A DNA stretch of 64,000 bases, taken from positions 62,001-126,000 of the forward strand of contig NZ_AFOY02000004.1 of NCBI RefSeq assembly GCF_000217955.3, read 5' to 3'. Positions 50,960 through 60,137 of this stretch are shown here, in pieces (within the stretch, counting starts at the first letter, position 1; the number at the start of each line of letters is the position of its first letter). The stretch comes from Pseudomonas fluorescens HK44. Lineage in GTDB: Bacteria; Pseudomonadota; Gammaproteobacteria; Pseudomonadales; Pseudomonadaceae. Below the pieces are notes generated by a model. It did not search any database. It saw nothing but the letters and a program-made list of their open reading frames with translations, and had not been told where the DNA came from. The translations under genes and the position numbers were made by a program.

Positions 50960-52144
50960 TCAGTTGAGATAATCCCCCACCAGTTTCAACCAGCAGTCGG
51001 AGCCGATGCGAATCAGCTCGTCATTGAAGTCGTAGTGGGGGTTATGCACTGAGCAGCCATGAAACTCGCCTTCACCGTTGCCCAGGAAGAAGTAGCAACC
51101 GGGGACCTCAGTCAGCATCCAAGCGAAGTCTTCTGTCGCCATGATCTTCGCTGTGTGCGGCAACAACTGGCCGGGATTGAACAGCGGCTCCAGGCTTTGG
51201 CGCAGCACCTGCGTTTGCGCCACCGTGTTGACGAGCGCCGGTGCCAGTTGCGTGATTTCCAATTCGATTTCAACGCCGAACATCTGTTCATGGCCTCGAG
51301 CGATCTCTGCCAGGCGTTGATTGATTTTGCCTTCGGTCTGCGCTGTATCGGTACGCACGCTGATCAGCATCGATGCCGTGTCGGGAATGATGTTGTAGAC
51401 GCTGCCGGCCTCGACCATGCCAATGCTGATCACGGCGTGTTCATCAACGCAGAGATTGCGCGATTTCACTGTCTGGATCGCATTGATCAGGCTGGCCAGT
51501 ACCGGCACCGGATCGACGGCGCGTTCGGGCATTGCGCCATGACCGCCGCGACCTTTGATCAACACTTTCACACGTTCCGAGGAAGCCATGGTGGGGCCGG
51601 CCTGAACCACAGCGGTACCCACCGGTATGCCCGGCAAATTGTGCAAGGCAAAGATCGCATCGCAAGGAAAACGTTTGAAAAGATGGTCATCCATCATGGC
51701 CTTGGCACCGCCCAGGCCTTCCTCGTCAGGCTGGAAAATCAGATTGAGCGTGCCATTGAAATCAGGCGCCTGAGCGATTCGCCACGCGGCAGCCAGCAGG
51801 ATAGCGGTATGTCCGTCGTGGCCGCAGCCGTGCATGCGTCCCTCGATCCGGCTGGCATGGGCGAATCGGTTTTTCTCCTGCATCGGCAGGGCATCCATGT
51901 CGGCACGCAGGCCCAGGCGAGGACTGCCGCTGCCTCGACGCAGTACGCCGACCACGCCATGTCCGCCAATGCCGCGATGAACTTCGTAGCCCCAGTGTTC
52001 GAGCTTGCTGGCCACCAACTCGGCGGTCAGCGGGGTGTGCGCGCCCAGTTCAGGGTTCTGGTGGATTTCCCGGCGCAACTGGATAAAAGCGTCCAGGTCC
52101 AGTTCGGCAAGGGGCCGGGTTTGGGTTTGGGTCAATGCATTCAT
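50960..52144 (-). CDS. M20-family amidohydrolase (N-acyl amino acid / hippurate hydrolase type)
   Basis: A 394-residue Zn-dependent enzyme. The metal ligands are visible in HGCGHDGHT (Cys107, His109 and Asp110 region) and DEEGLGG (Glu141, Glu142), and the dimerisation lid contains GRGGHGAMPE. These are the marks of the HipO/AmaA group that splits N-acetyl or N-aroyl amino acids. It follows the MHS transporter gene by four bases on the same strand, so uptake and cleavage are coupled. The substrate cannot be set from sequence alone. Confidence 0.9.
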   Translation of the reverse strand: MNALTQTQTRPLAELDLDAFIQLRREIHQNPELGAHTPLTAELVASKLEHWGYEVHRGIGGHGVVGVLRRGSGSPRLGLRADMDALPMQEKNRFAHASRIEGRMHGCGHDGHTAILLAAAWRIAQAPDFNGTLNLIFQPDEEGLGGAKAMMDDHLFKRFPCDAIFALHNLPGIPVGTAVVQAGPTMASSERVKVLIKGRGGHGAMPERAVDPVPVLASLINAIQTVKSRNLCVDEHAVISIGMVEAGSVYNIIPDTASMLISVRTDTAQTEGKINQRLAEIARGHEQMFGVEIELEITQLAPALVNTVAQTQVLRQSLEPLFNPGQLLPHTAKIMATEDFAWMLTEVPGCYFFLGNGEGEFHGCSVHNPHYDFNDELIRIGSDCWLKLVGDYLN

Positions 52145-52148
52145 CAGG

Positions 52149-53438
52149 TCACTCCCGACCAGGGTTTTCGGGGAATACAGCCAGGCACGCCAGACTGATG
52201 GCGCCGCCGGCGAGCAGGTACAGTGCTGGCGCCTGGGGGTTATCCAGGGCCGCCGTCAGCCATGTGGCGATCAATGGGGAGAAACCGCCGAACAAGGTGA
52301 CGCCGAAGCTGTAGCTGACGGCGGTGCCCAGGGCGCGACGATTTTTTGGAAAGGCTTCCATGATCAGGGCGAAGAAGGCACCCGACCCGATACAGCCGGG
52401 CAATACCAGAATCGCAATGACCAACATCGCTACAAACAAATCAGTGCTCAAACTGAGCAAGTAGAAAGCTGGCCACGCCAGTAGCACCGGCAGGGTGATC
52501 GTCCAGGCCAGCAGTTTCTTGCGCAGGCCGTGGCGATCGGCAAAGCGTCCGGCCAGAGGCGTGATGACAGCCAGACAAGCACTTGCCACACAAGCGATTG
52601 CCAAGGCGCTACGTTGCGGGTAACCCAAGGTGACAGTCAGGTAGGCGGGCAAATAGAAAATGAACAGGTATATGCCGATGGTGGCGCTGGCCATAAGGCC
52701 GATTGCCAATAGGGTGTGACGCAGGTCAATGTGATCGCGTAGTCGACCATCGCGTTTGGTCGGTTCGGTTTCGTGGGTTTCTGGCAGGCAGCGACGGATG
52801 TACCAGCCAAGCGGTCCGATGAGCAGCCCCAGCATAAAGGGGATACGCCAACCCCAGCTTTCAAGGTCATCTGCGCTCAACGTGCTGTTGAGCAGTAAAC
52901 CCAGACCGGCCCCCACTAAGGCGGCGTAGCCTTGGCTGGCGGCCTGCCAACTCACATTGCGACAGCGATTTGCCGTAGCGCTGGACTCCATCAGATACAC
53001 CGACGCAGTCCCTATTTCCCCTCCTGCCGAAAAGCCCTGCATGAGGCGGCCAGCAACCAGCATGAAGGTGCCGAACAAGCCGATGTCCTGGTAGGAAGGC
53101 GCAAAGGCAATCATCGCTGTACCGAAAGTCATCAAACTGATCGTGAGGCTCAAAGCGGCCTTGCGGCCACGGCGGTCGGCAAAGCGACCAATCACTAGTG
53201 CGCCCACCGGACGCATGAGGAAGCCGACGCCAAATGTGGCCAGCGACATCAGTAGTGATGCCATCGCCGACTGTGCGGGGAAAAAGTTCTTTGCAATCAC
53301 CACGGCGAAGAAGCTGTAAATCGTGAAGTCATACATTTCCAGGGCATTGCCTAGAGCGCAGGCGACGGTGGCTTTCCTGGACCCGATTACGGATGGCGCG
53401 GTGGCGCGGGGGAGAGGGGGCGCTTGCAGAGTAGTCAT
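52149..53438 (-). CDS. MHS-family MFS transporter
   Basis: A 429-residue 12-helix transporter. It has the ALGNALEMYDFTIYSFFAVV start, motif GRFADRRGRK and RLMQGFSAGGEIGTASVYLM, typical of the metabolite:H+ symporter group with citrate/ketoglutarate permeases. The ATG at 53438 was chosen over an upstream frame start at 53483 because of the AGGAAA site and the usual N-terminal length. A CAACAAAA A-rich motif is at 53457-53464. It lies between the LysR regulator and the M20 gene on the same strand. Confidence 0.9.
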   Translation of the reverse strand: MTTLQAPPLPRATAPSVIGSRKATVACALGNALEMYDFTIYSFFAVVIAKNFFPAQSAMASLLMSLATFGVGFLMRPVGALVIGRFADRRGRKAALSLTISLMTFGTAMIAFAPSYQDIGLFGTFMLVAGRLMQGFSAGGEIGTASVYLMESSATANRCRNVSWQAASQGYAALVGAGLGLLLNSTLSADDLESWGWRIPFMLGLLIGPLGWYIRRCLPETHETEPTKRDGRLRDHIDLRHTLLAIGLMASATIGIYLFIFYLPAYLTVTLGYPQRSALAIACVASACLAVITPLAGRFADRHGLRKKLLAWTITLPVLLAWPAFYLLSLSTDLFVAMLVIAILVLPGCIGSGAFFALIMEAFPKNRRALGTAVSYSFGVTLFGGFSPLIATWLTAALDNPQAPALYLLAGGAISLACLAVFPENPGRE

Positions 53439-53773
53439 CGATATTTCCTGTGACAGTTTTGTTGTGGGCCGAATATCCGGCAAACACTGTCACTGCGCAC
53501 TTGCGCTTTTCTTCGATGATTAACCGTTGGTTATGACGTCCAGCCGCCCCAGTGAAACTCGGCGCCAGATCGGTGCGGTTTCGCCCGATAATCGATCACA
53601 CGCACTGTTTGACGACAGCGACACAGCCGTGATGGCAAGCAACTCAGGCGGCAAACACAGGGTTTGGCTCGATGCTCTTGAAGTTATGGTGGTCGGTCCC
53701 AAGGAACAGGGACTGACTTAACCGTTGGGCATATCGTTGCGTTTTTCTTAAGTTTCTCGCTTGCCGCTGCGCT
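53439..53773 (-). promoter_or_regulatory. Intergenic region between LysR and MHS transporter genes
   Basis: This 335-bp stretch separates two co-directional genes and should contain the transporter-amidohydrolase-porin promoter. It has a TTAACCGTTGGTTA imperfect palindrome at 53519-53532, a possible LysR-type operator (T-N11-A form), and the similar TTAACCGTTGGG at 53718-53729. The two short overlapping ORFs here show no conserved feature. Confidence 0.4.
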
Positions 53774-54697
53774 CTAGCGTGACGCATCCATTGGCTGGTT
53801 CTTCGAGAGCACGCTTCTGATCGCGTAGTAAAGGTCTCGTGCCGTTGTGGTCAGCGCGTGGCGATCAATGCAGACCAGATAGATGGGGTACTCGGGGATG
53901 CTTTCTTCAATCATGACCTGCATCAGGTCTTCATTGAGTCCTTTGGGTAACGTGTTTTCCATTCCGGCTTCACTGAGCGTCATGAACGCATCGGCGTGGT
54001 GTAACAGATCCAGCGCCAACAAGACTGATGAACACTCGGTTATACGCTGCGGCGGAGGTATCTCGTTGTCTTCAAACATTTGATAGAACTGCGACGAGTG
54101 ATCGTCGATGGCATCGAGGCTGATCCAGTTTGCAAACTGCAACTGACGCAGCGAGTGGGAGTGGCGAAGAGGATTGTTTTTTCGACAGACCACTAGACCC
54201 CGCATGCGGCTCAGCGCTTCCCAATCCAGGTTTAGCCTCTGTGTATGCTGCTGCGAAGTAATGGCGAAATCCAGGGTGCCGTCCCTAAGTCGATGCAGCA
54301 TCTGGTTGGGGCGCAGATTCACCAGGCGGATGCGTACACGCGGATTCTTGGCCTGGAACCCGGCGATGCATTCCCCCAGTCCTTTGAGCACTGAAGTCAG
54401 GGACGTGACGCCGATGGTAACTTCACCGACCTGCATATCCTTGATGTTTTCAGCCTCCAGTTGCAGCCGTCGCATGCTCTCGACGGTCAACTGTGCATGG
54501 CGAATGATGCGACGGCCTTCGTCAGTGAGCGACATCCCCCTGTGGGAGCGCTGCAGTAGAGCCAGGCCCAGCTCGCTCTCCAGATCCTTGATCGATCGGC
54601 TGATGGCGGGTTGAGTGACGTGCAGGATCTGCGAGGCCTCGCTGATGCTCCCGGTTTGGTGGATGGCGACCAGTGCCCTGATTTGATGGAGTTTCAC
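53774..54697 (-). CDS. LysR-family transcriptional regulator
   Basis: A 307-residue regulator starting at GTG 54697 (VKLHQIRALVAIHQTGSISE), because the family N-terminus begins there and upstream residues do not fit. The helix-turn-helix is ASQILHVTQPAISRSIKDLE, and the effector-binding domain contains GEVTIGVTSLTSVLKGLGE. It resembles the CysB/TsaR side of the family. It is divergent from the porin at 55037 and upstream of the MHS/M20 genes, so it could regulate both. Confidence 0.9.
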   Translation of the reverse strand: MKLHQIRALVAIHQTGSISEASQILHVTQPAISRSIKDLESELGLALLQRSHRGMSLTDEGRRIIRHAQLTVESMRRLQLEAENIKDMQVGEVTIGVTSLTSVLKGLGECIAGFQAKNPRVRIRLVNLRPNQMLHRLRDGTLDFAITSQQHTQRLNLDWEALSRMRGLVVCRKNNPLRHSHSLRQLQFANWISLDAIDDHSSQFYQMFEDNEIPPPQRITECSSVLLALDLLHHADAFMTLSEAGMENTLPKGLNEDLMQVMIEESIPEYPIYLVCIDRHALTTTARDLYYAIRSVLSKNQPMDASR

Positions 54698-55036
54698 GTA
54701 CTGACAGGTCCTTGCGGTGCGATGAAGATTCAATCGCTTGCATAGTGTCATGCCTGTCACTGCCGCAACAATGCGGTGGCCATCTGAAGAACCCCGGAAC
54801 CAGATTCGCTGGCGGACGCTCGTTACTGCAAGACCCATGAGCCAAAAAACAGGAATCGCTTCTCTGGCGATATCACCCTTTGCACAAATCGGATAGCGAT
54901 ATGCGCAAATCGGATATTGCTGCGCTTACGGTCTCAATACCCTCGATTTGCACTATGCGTAACAGTGTTTTACATGGCGCGCAACAGTGCTGCCGCCACG
55001 CCTTGCCTCGTACATAACAAAAATAAGAGCACATCG
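54698..55036. promoter_or_regulatory. Divergent LysR-porin promoter region
   Basis: A 339-bp gap between divergent genes. The near-repeats GCACAAATCGGATAGCGATATG and GCGCAAATCGGATATTGCTG at 54882-54921 may be regulator-binding half sites. An A-rich AACAAAAATAA lies at 55016-55026, close to the porin ATG. No gene is supported. Confidence 0.45.
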
Positions 55037-56305
55037 ATGAAGCCAACCATTCATGCAACTCGTACGCTTTTGTCCACGGCTGTCGCCTTGGGTTGTTCCA
55101 GCCAGTTGATGGCCGCCGAGGGCGGTTTTATCGAGGATGCCACCGCTACCTTGCAGGCACGCAATTACTACTTCAGCCGGGATTACTCGGACATTGTCGG
55201 CGCTAACAAGCAGTCGAAGGCCGAGGAGTGGGCCCAGGGGTTTATCCTCAATGCCAAGTCCGGTTACACCCAGGGGCCGATCGGTGTCGGCGTCGATGTC
55301 ATCGGCCTGCTCGGGCTCAAGCTCGACAGCAGCCCGGACCGGGTCAACACCGGCCTGTTGCCGGTGCAGAGCGATGGCCGTGCGGCCGATGACTACAGCC
55401 GCCTGGAAGGCACGCTGAAGCTGCGCTACTCCAAAACCGAACTGCGCGTTGGCGAGCTGCAACCCAACGTGCCGGTGCTGGTGTTCAGTGACATCCGTCT
55501 GCTGCCACCCAGTTACCAGGGGGCGAGCATCACCTCCGGCGAGATCAATGGCCTGACGCTGCAAGGCGGCCATCTGAGCTCTACCCACCTGCGTAATGAG
55601 GCCGGCGACGAGAAGATGCAGGCCATGCTCAGCTACGTGCCTCAGCGCCAGGCCAGCAGTGATGCGTTCAACTACGGTGGCGGCGATTACGTCTTCAACG
55701 ACAAACACACCAGCGTCAGTGCCTGGTACGGGCAACTGGAAGACATCTACCAGCAAGGCTTCCTGGGCCTGAAACACAGCCAGCCCCTGGGCAGTTGGAC
55801 CCTGGGCGCGAACCTGGGCTATTTCGACGCGAAGGAGGATGGCAAGAAGCTGTTGGGCAATATCGACAACCAGGCGTTCTTCTCCCTGTTGTCGGCCAAG
55901 TACGGCGGCCACACCTTCTACGTCGGCTACCAGGGCATGTTTGGTGAAAGCGCGTTTCCCCGGGTATTTGCCAACATCTCGCCGCTCGGCAACGAAGTAC
56001 CGACCTATGAATTCGCCTCCACCGACGAGCGTTCCTGGCAGGCGCGCTACGACTACGACTTCGCCGCCCTCGGCGTGCCGGGCTTGACCAGCACCGTGCG
56101 CTACATCACCGGCAACAACGTCGAGACCGGCAAGGGCTTTGAAGGCAAGGACCGCGAACGCGACCTGGACCTCGGTTATGTCGTGCAGAGCGGCACCTTC
56201 GCAGGGCTTGGCGTGCGGGTGCGCAATGCAATGGCGCGCTCCAATTACCGCAGTGATATCGATGAGAACCGGCTGATCCTGAGTTACACCTGGACGTTGT
56301 TGTGA
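55037..56305 (+). CDS. OprD-family outer-membrane porin
   Basis: A 422-residue protein starting [20 protein letters not shown] with signal cleavage before [10 protein letters not shown]. It has the family pattern [40 protein letters not shown] and C-terminal [13 protein letters not shown]. It is transcribed with the chemoreceptor gene 17 bases downstream, divergent from LysR. Porin plus chemoreceptor suggests detection and uptake of one compound. Confidence 0.92.
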   Translation: MKPTIHATRTLLSTAVALGCSSQLMAAEGGFIEDATATLQARNYYFSRDYSDIVGANKQSKAEEWAQGFILNAKSGYTQGPIGVGVDVIGLLGLKLDSSPDRVNTGLLPVQSDGRAADDYSRLEGTLKLRYSKTELRVGELQPNVPVLVFSDIRLLPPSYQGASITSGEINGLTLQGGHLSSTHLRNEAGDEKMQAMLSYVPQRQASSDAFNYGGGDYVFNDKHTSVSAWYGQLEDIYQQGFLGLKHSQPLGSWTLGANLGYFDAKEDGKKLLGNIDNQAFFSLLSAKYGGHTFYVGYQGMFGESAFPRVFANISPLGNEVPTYEFASTDERSWQARYDYDFAALGVPGLTSTVRYITGNNVETGKGFEGKDRERDLDLGYVVQSGTFAGLGVRVRNAMARSNYRSDIDENRLILSYTWTLL

Positions 56306-56322
56306 GTGATCTGGAGGCTTGT

Positions 56323-57126
56323 ATGAGCAATAAAGGCTGGGCGCGACTGGCCCTGGTTGCAGCGGGTGGGGCGGTTGTGCTGCTCGCTGCCGGTAACGGC
56401 ATGCACCTGATGTATGCCGGCCTCATCGACCTGTTGCTGCTGGCGGCGGCAGTGCTTTATCAGCGCCAGCCGGTACGGGTAGTTGAAGTGCTCGAGCCTG
56501 CCTGGCCGGGCGCTCAGGTAAAGGTGGCACTCGAACACTTGACTCAAGTGGTGCAGCAAACCGAGGAGGACATGCGCTTTGCCAACCAGTTGGCGCGTGG
56601 CGCGGGTGAGCGGGTACAGGCCAGTGCTGTGAGCATGCAGTCTTCGGCTGCCGTGCTTGGGGATCTTGATCAGTATCTGCAACGCCTGGATCAGGTGTTC
56701 GATGAGCTGGGCAGCCAGTCGGTACGCATCGGTGCGATTGTCGGCAGCATCCAGGACATCGCCCGGCAGACCAATCTGCTGGCGCTCAATGCCGCGATCG
56801 AAGCCGCGCGAGCCGGTGATCATGGTCGGGGTTTTGCTGTGGTGGCGGACGAGGTGCGCAATCTGTCGCGTCAGGCTGCGGACTCCAGTGCGCAAATCCG
56901 GCAGATCGCCACGGGCCTTGAAAAGTCGGCACAGGATGCCCGTCAGGGTCTTGAACAGCTTGCCGATTCAACGCGTTTGGGCCTGGACAAGGCCGAGGTC
57001 GCATTGCAGTCGATGGGGGAGTTACGCAGTGGTGCGGTGGCCAGGCTGGAAGTGGTCGAGCGCATCATGCAGCGCTTGGCCAGTCTGCACGAGTTGGCAC
57101 TGCACGCAACCCGGATAGCGGTCTGA
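56323..57126 (+). CDS. Minimal methyl-accepting chemotaxis protein
   Basis: A 267-residue MCP with two adjacent N-terminal membrane helices ([17 protein letters not shown] and [18 protein letters not shown]) and almost no periplasmic domain. The signalling hairpin tip is intact: [44 protein letters not shown] and ligand domains are missing, and no C-terminal CheR/CheB pentapeptide is present. ATG 56323 follows CTGGAGG. It may sense membrane state or a porin-linked signal, or work within mixed receptor arrays. Length is about half that of usual MCPs. Confidence 0.8.
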   Translation: MSNKGWARLALVAAGGAVVLLAAGNGMHLMYAGLIDLLLLAAAVLYQRQPVRVVEVLEPAWPGAQVKVALEHLTQVVQQTEEDMRFANQLARGAGERVQASAVSMQSSAAVLGDLDQYLQRLDQVFDELGSQSVRIGAIVGSIQDIARQTNLLALNAAIEAARAGDHGRGFAVVADEVRNLSRQAADSSAQIRQIATGLEKSAQDARQGLEQLADSTRLGLDKAEVALQSMGELRSGAVARLEVVERIMQRLASLHELALHATRIAV

Positions 57127-57148
57127 ACACGGTGATGGTCCCGGTCTC

Positions 57149-57376
57149 TCAAACGCCCGAGCACATGCCCATTACCTGATAGGTCACTTTATGGGTTTCA
57201 CCCTGGTGGTCGATGTAGACCATGGTCGCCGGCACGACTTCGCAGGCAGTCGAGGTATCGCTTACCGAGATGACCTTGGCGATATCCAGGGATGGAGGTG
57301 TCGCGGCCGGCTTGCTCTCGGCAGCCATGACGGCGGTTGTAGTCAGGGCCAGCAGTACGCTCAACAAGGTCTTCAT
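57149..57376 (-). CDS. Small exported DUF2790-type protein
   Basis: A 75-residue protein: signal peptide MKTLLSVLLALTTTAVMAAE, then a short domain with CEVVPATMVYIDHQGETHKV and a final VMGMCSGV, two Cys probably in a disulfide. DUF2790 proteins are abundant, periplasmic, and almost restricted to Pseudomonas; their function is not known. It converges with the chemoreceptor gene. Confidence 0.75.
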   Translation of the reverse strand: MKTLLSVLLALTTTAVMAAESKPAATPPSLDIAKVISVSDTSTACEVVPATMVYIDHQGETHKVTYQVMGMCSGV

Positions 57377-57494
57377 GGTTTTTCTCCGTGGTGTTTCGAT
57401 GAGTCAATTCTATTCTTCTACCGATGTGGATAAAGAGGGCTGTACTTGATGCAGCGTTACATCAGACGCAACAGTCATTGCCGCCGGAGGGTTC

Positions 57495-58433
57495 ATGGAC
57501 TTGCTTAACAGCCTGCGGGTATTTGTGCGTGTAGCCGACGCAGGCAGCTTTACCACCGCCGCACAGGCGCTGGACTTTTCCACGGCGCAAGTGTCTCGGC
57601 TGGTGGCTGATCTTGAGCAGCACGTGCAGGCTCGCCTGCTGCAGCGCACCACCCGACGCTTGAGTCTGACCGAAGCGGGTGAACGCTTTCTGCTGCGGGC
57701 GCGGCAAATTCTGGACGACATGGCCGAGGCCACCGCGGAAGCGCGTGGCGCTCACCTCAAGCCCAGTGGCCGCTTGCGACTGCATTGTTTGAACGGGTTG
57801 GGCGTTTTGATGACGCCACTGATTGCCCGCTACTGCGAGCTCTACCCGGACGTGGTGGTTGAATTGACCTTGTCACAGCGAAACCCCGATCCCCTTGAAG
57901 ACGGACACGACGTGGTCATCTCCATTGCCCAGGAGTTGGAGGATTCACAATTCGTTGCCCAAACGGTAGGGCGCATTTTCAGCATGCTTTGCGCATCGCC
58001 TGCGTACATTGCGCGTCGGGGCCTGCCCACTCACCCGGAACAACTGAATCAACATAGCTGCCTGCGCATGCTTGACCCTTTGTACGGCGATGAGTGGGTC
58101 TTGCGTGACGAGCAGGGTGAGCATTCAGTGGTGCCTGGCAAGACCTTCCAGAGCAACGTACCCGAGGCGATGGTCAATGCGTCGGAGGCCGGGATGGGCA
58201 TCAGCCTGTTGCCGTTCTACACCGCCACCCGGTCGCTGCGCGAGGGCACGCTGCTGCGCCTGCTGGGCGAGCACCGGCTCAGGGAGCGAAACGTCTACGC
58301 ACTCTATCCTTCCAAGCGTTTTCTGGATGCCAAGGTGAGGACTTGGGTGGACTTTCTCAAGGCAGAGTTGCCCGGGCTTTTTTCCGGGCATGAGATCACA
58401 GCCAATGATGTTCGGTATTGGGCAGCAGGCTAA
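57495..58433 (+). CDS. LysR-family transcriptional regulator (CrgA-like)
   Basis: A 312-residue regulator: MDLLNSLRVFVRVADAGSFT, helix-turn-helix AAQALDFSTAQVSRLVADLE, RTTRRLSLTEAGERFL, then the effector domain. Ends with VRTWVDFLKAELPGLF. The LxxFVRVAxxGSFTxAA start and TTR-x-L-S-L-T-E-A-G pattern are of the CrgA/DsdC-like subgroup that often regulates quinone, aldehyde or efflux genes. No divergent target gene is obvious; the DUF2790 gene is divergent but only 118 bases away. Confidence 0.9.
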   Translation: MDLLNSLRVFVRVADAGSFTTAAQALDFSTAQVSRLVADLEQHVQARLLQRTTRRLSLTEAGERFLLRARQILDDMAEATAEARGAHLKPSGRLRLHCLNGLGVLMTPLIARYCELYPDVVVELTLSQRNPDPLEDGHDVVISIAQELEDSQFVAQTVGRIFSMLCASPAYIARRGLPTHPEQLNQHSCLRMLDPLYGDEWVLRDEQGEHSVVPGKTFQSNVPEAMVNASEAGMGISLLPFYTATRSLREGTLLRLLGEHRLRERNVYALYPSKRFLDAKVRTWVDFLKAELPGLFSGHEITANDVRYWAAG

Positions 58434-58490
58434 CTGAAAAGGCCAACATTCCCGGATGGTGTCTGGGTGATTGGCCGACGCGCTGTTTCG

Positions 58491-59417
58491 TTACTGCAAG
58501 GCCGATGAGCAAAAAAGCCTGGAGGCGTTTTTCTCGCGATACTGTTTGGGCGTCATGAACAGTTTTTCCTGAAACAGTCGGGTCATATGGCTTTGGTCCG
58601 AGAATCCACAATCCATGGCCACCGCCTTCAACGGAATATCGCGCACCGTCGACAGGATGCGCTCGGCCTTTTTCAAACGGCGCGACTGAACGTACTGATG
58701 GGGAGAGACCCCGTATACAGCCCCAAATACTCGTACAAAGTACGACGGACTCAGGTCGACGATGGTGGCCATTTCCTTGACAGAAATGGGGCAGGACAGA
58801 TGTGAATCGATGTATTGCTGAAGCTGGTCGCGTTTGAGGTTTGTCAGGCGTGACGCTTGATCGCTGTCTCTGAGGTCACACCGCACGTACTGACGCAGCA
58901 GATGGATGCACATCTGTATTTCCAGCGTCTGGGCGAAGATGCTGCTCCCCGGTTCGCCACTCAGGCACTCCATTTCATAGGTCGCCATGAGTCTGGAGAG
59001 CTTCGCGTCGTTGACGAGCGGGCAGTGGTCGACAAAAACGCCGTCAACATCCTGTTGAAAGACTTCATTGGCGACTTTGGCCATCATGGCTTGCGAAATG
59101 TAGATATGACTGACTTCGATATCGTTCATCCAGTACCACCTGGATGATTCGCCTCGGGTCAAAATGGTGACGTCGTTATCGCCAACGGACCATTTTTGCC
59201 ATTGCTTGCCATCGTGGAAGCCCAGATTTGACGTACCTGATTTCCATCTCACCAACTCGTAATCGCGCATGCAGGGAATACTGACTTCGGTTTTGTCAAA
59301 GCGGTAACCCCGGATCGACACGCCGTTATCAGACGCGCTCTCAACGGTTCCCTTGATCGTTACTTCACCAGGGATAACGTCCAGCATTTTTTCTGGCGTT
59401 AGCAGGATGGCACTCAT
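58491..59417 (-). CDS. AraC-family transcriptional regulator
   Basis: A 308-residue protein with a C-terminal pair of helix-turn-helix motifs: HLSCPISVKEMATIVDLSPS, YFVRVFGAVYGVSPHQYVQS, RRLKKAERILSTVRDIPLKA, VAMDCGFSDQSHMTRLFQEK. The N-terminal 200 residues form an effector domain that is not recognised. Start at 59417 (ATG). An AAATAAAAAGGGAG stretch precedes it. It lies next to the flavoenzyme/VOC operon and could control it. Confidence 0.88.
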   Translation of the reverse strand: MSAILLTPEKMLDVIPGEVTIKGTVESASDNGVSIRGYRFDKTEVSIPCMRDYELVRWKSGTSNLGFHDGKQWQKWSVGDNDVTILTRGESSRWYWMNDIEVSHIYISQAMMAKVANEVFQQDVDGVFVDHCPLVNDAKLSRLMATYEMECLSGEPGSSIFAQTLEIQMCIHLLRQYVRCDLRDSDQASRLTNLKRDQLQQYIDSHLSCPISVKEMATIVDLSPSYFVRVFGAVYGVSPHQYVQSRRLKKAERILSTVRDIPLKAVAMDCGFSDQSHMTRLFQEKLFMTPKQYREKNASRLFCSSALQ

Positions 59418-59594
59418 CACAACTCCCTTTTTATTTGTATTGGCTGTGGAGTTTTTATCAGTACTTAGCGGCTTTTGAGCGTTGAAGGCATCGAGAACAC
59501 AGATTTAAAAATTAACACATTCTTCAAATTTGTACGCAAAACAGGCTTGCCATCGATCGGGGGAATTTCCACCGCTCGTCTGGCAAGCCTTTTC

Positions 59595-60137
59595 TTACTG
59601 CGCCTGGATTTCGTGGTCACCCGGCTCGGTCAAGTCCGGTCGCCAGCGGCGCAGGTGAGTGTGACGCTCATAGGCTTGCGATGAGGGGTAAGTCACCAAT
59701 TCAATCGTGCTTCCCCAAGGGGTGCGGGTGTACACGTAGCGATTACCTGGTCCGGCGTCACCACCCGGGAGGTCGCCGGGTCGGCTGAGCAGAACGCCGC
59801 CGGCCTTCTCGAGGCGATTGGCAGCGGCATCGATATCGTCAACGTAGATGCAGATGTGCTGAATACCAAAGTCGCTCGGAACAATCGGCTGCAACTGCTG
59901 GACGCCAGTGTAGGAAAACAGCTCCAGGTTGGGGCCGTTGCCCAGACGCAGCATCCGGATTGAGGCAATCACTGCACCGGGCGGAATGCCGAGTCCCGCT
60001 TCTACCTCAGGCCCTCCCAGGGGAGCGTCGAGCATGTCGTAAAGCTTCTCGGCACCAAAGGCCTCGACGAAGAATCGGGTTGCCGCTTCCATATCGGGAA
60101 CGGTAATGCCTACGTGTTCAATTGCACGAACATTCAT
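59595..60137 (-). CDS. VOC-family protein (epimerase/glyoxalase-like)
   Basis: A 180-residue protein of the VOC superfamily: AIEHVGITVPDMEAATRFFV with the first metal His, FGIQHICIYVDDIDAAANRL with the second, and TPWGSTIELVTYP with the Glu. The methylmalonyl-CoA epimerase-like layout is typical of lactone or CoA-ester processing enzymes; the substrate is unknown. It overlaps the upstream flavoenzyme gene by four bases (ATGA), so the two are co-translated. Confidence 0.85.
   Translation of the reverse strand: MNVRAIEHVGITVPDMEAATRFFVEAFGAEKLYDMLDAPLGGPEVEAGLGIPPGAVIASIRMLRLGNGPNLELFSYTGVQQLQPIVPSDFGIQHICIYVDDIDAAANRLEKAGGVLLSRPGDLPGGDAGPGNRYVYTRTPWGSTIELVTYPSSQAYERHTHLRRWRPDLTEPGDHEIQAQ

Noticed and set aside
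51059..52198. 379-codon plus-strand ORF opposite the M20 amidohydrolase
   Set aside because: The minus strand has all M20 metal ligands; the plus-strand frame has no domain and is Gln/His/Arg rich as antisense frames are.
54953..55912. 319-codon minus-strand ORF opposite the second OprD porin
   Set aside because: Antisense shadow; the plus strand has signal peptide and conserved strands.
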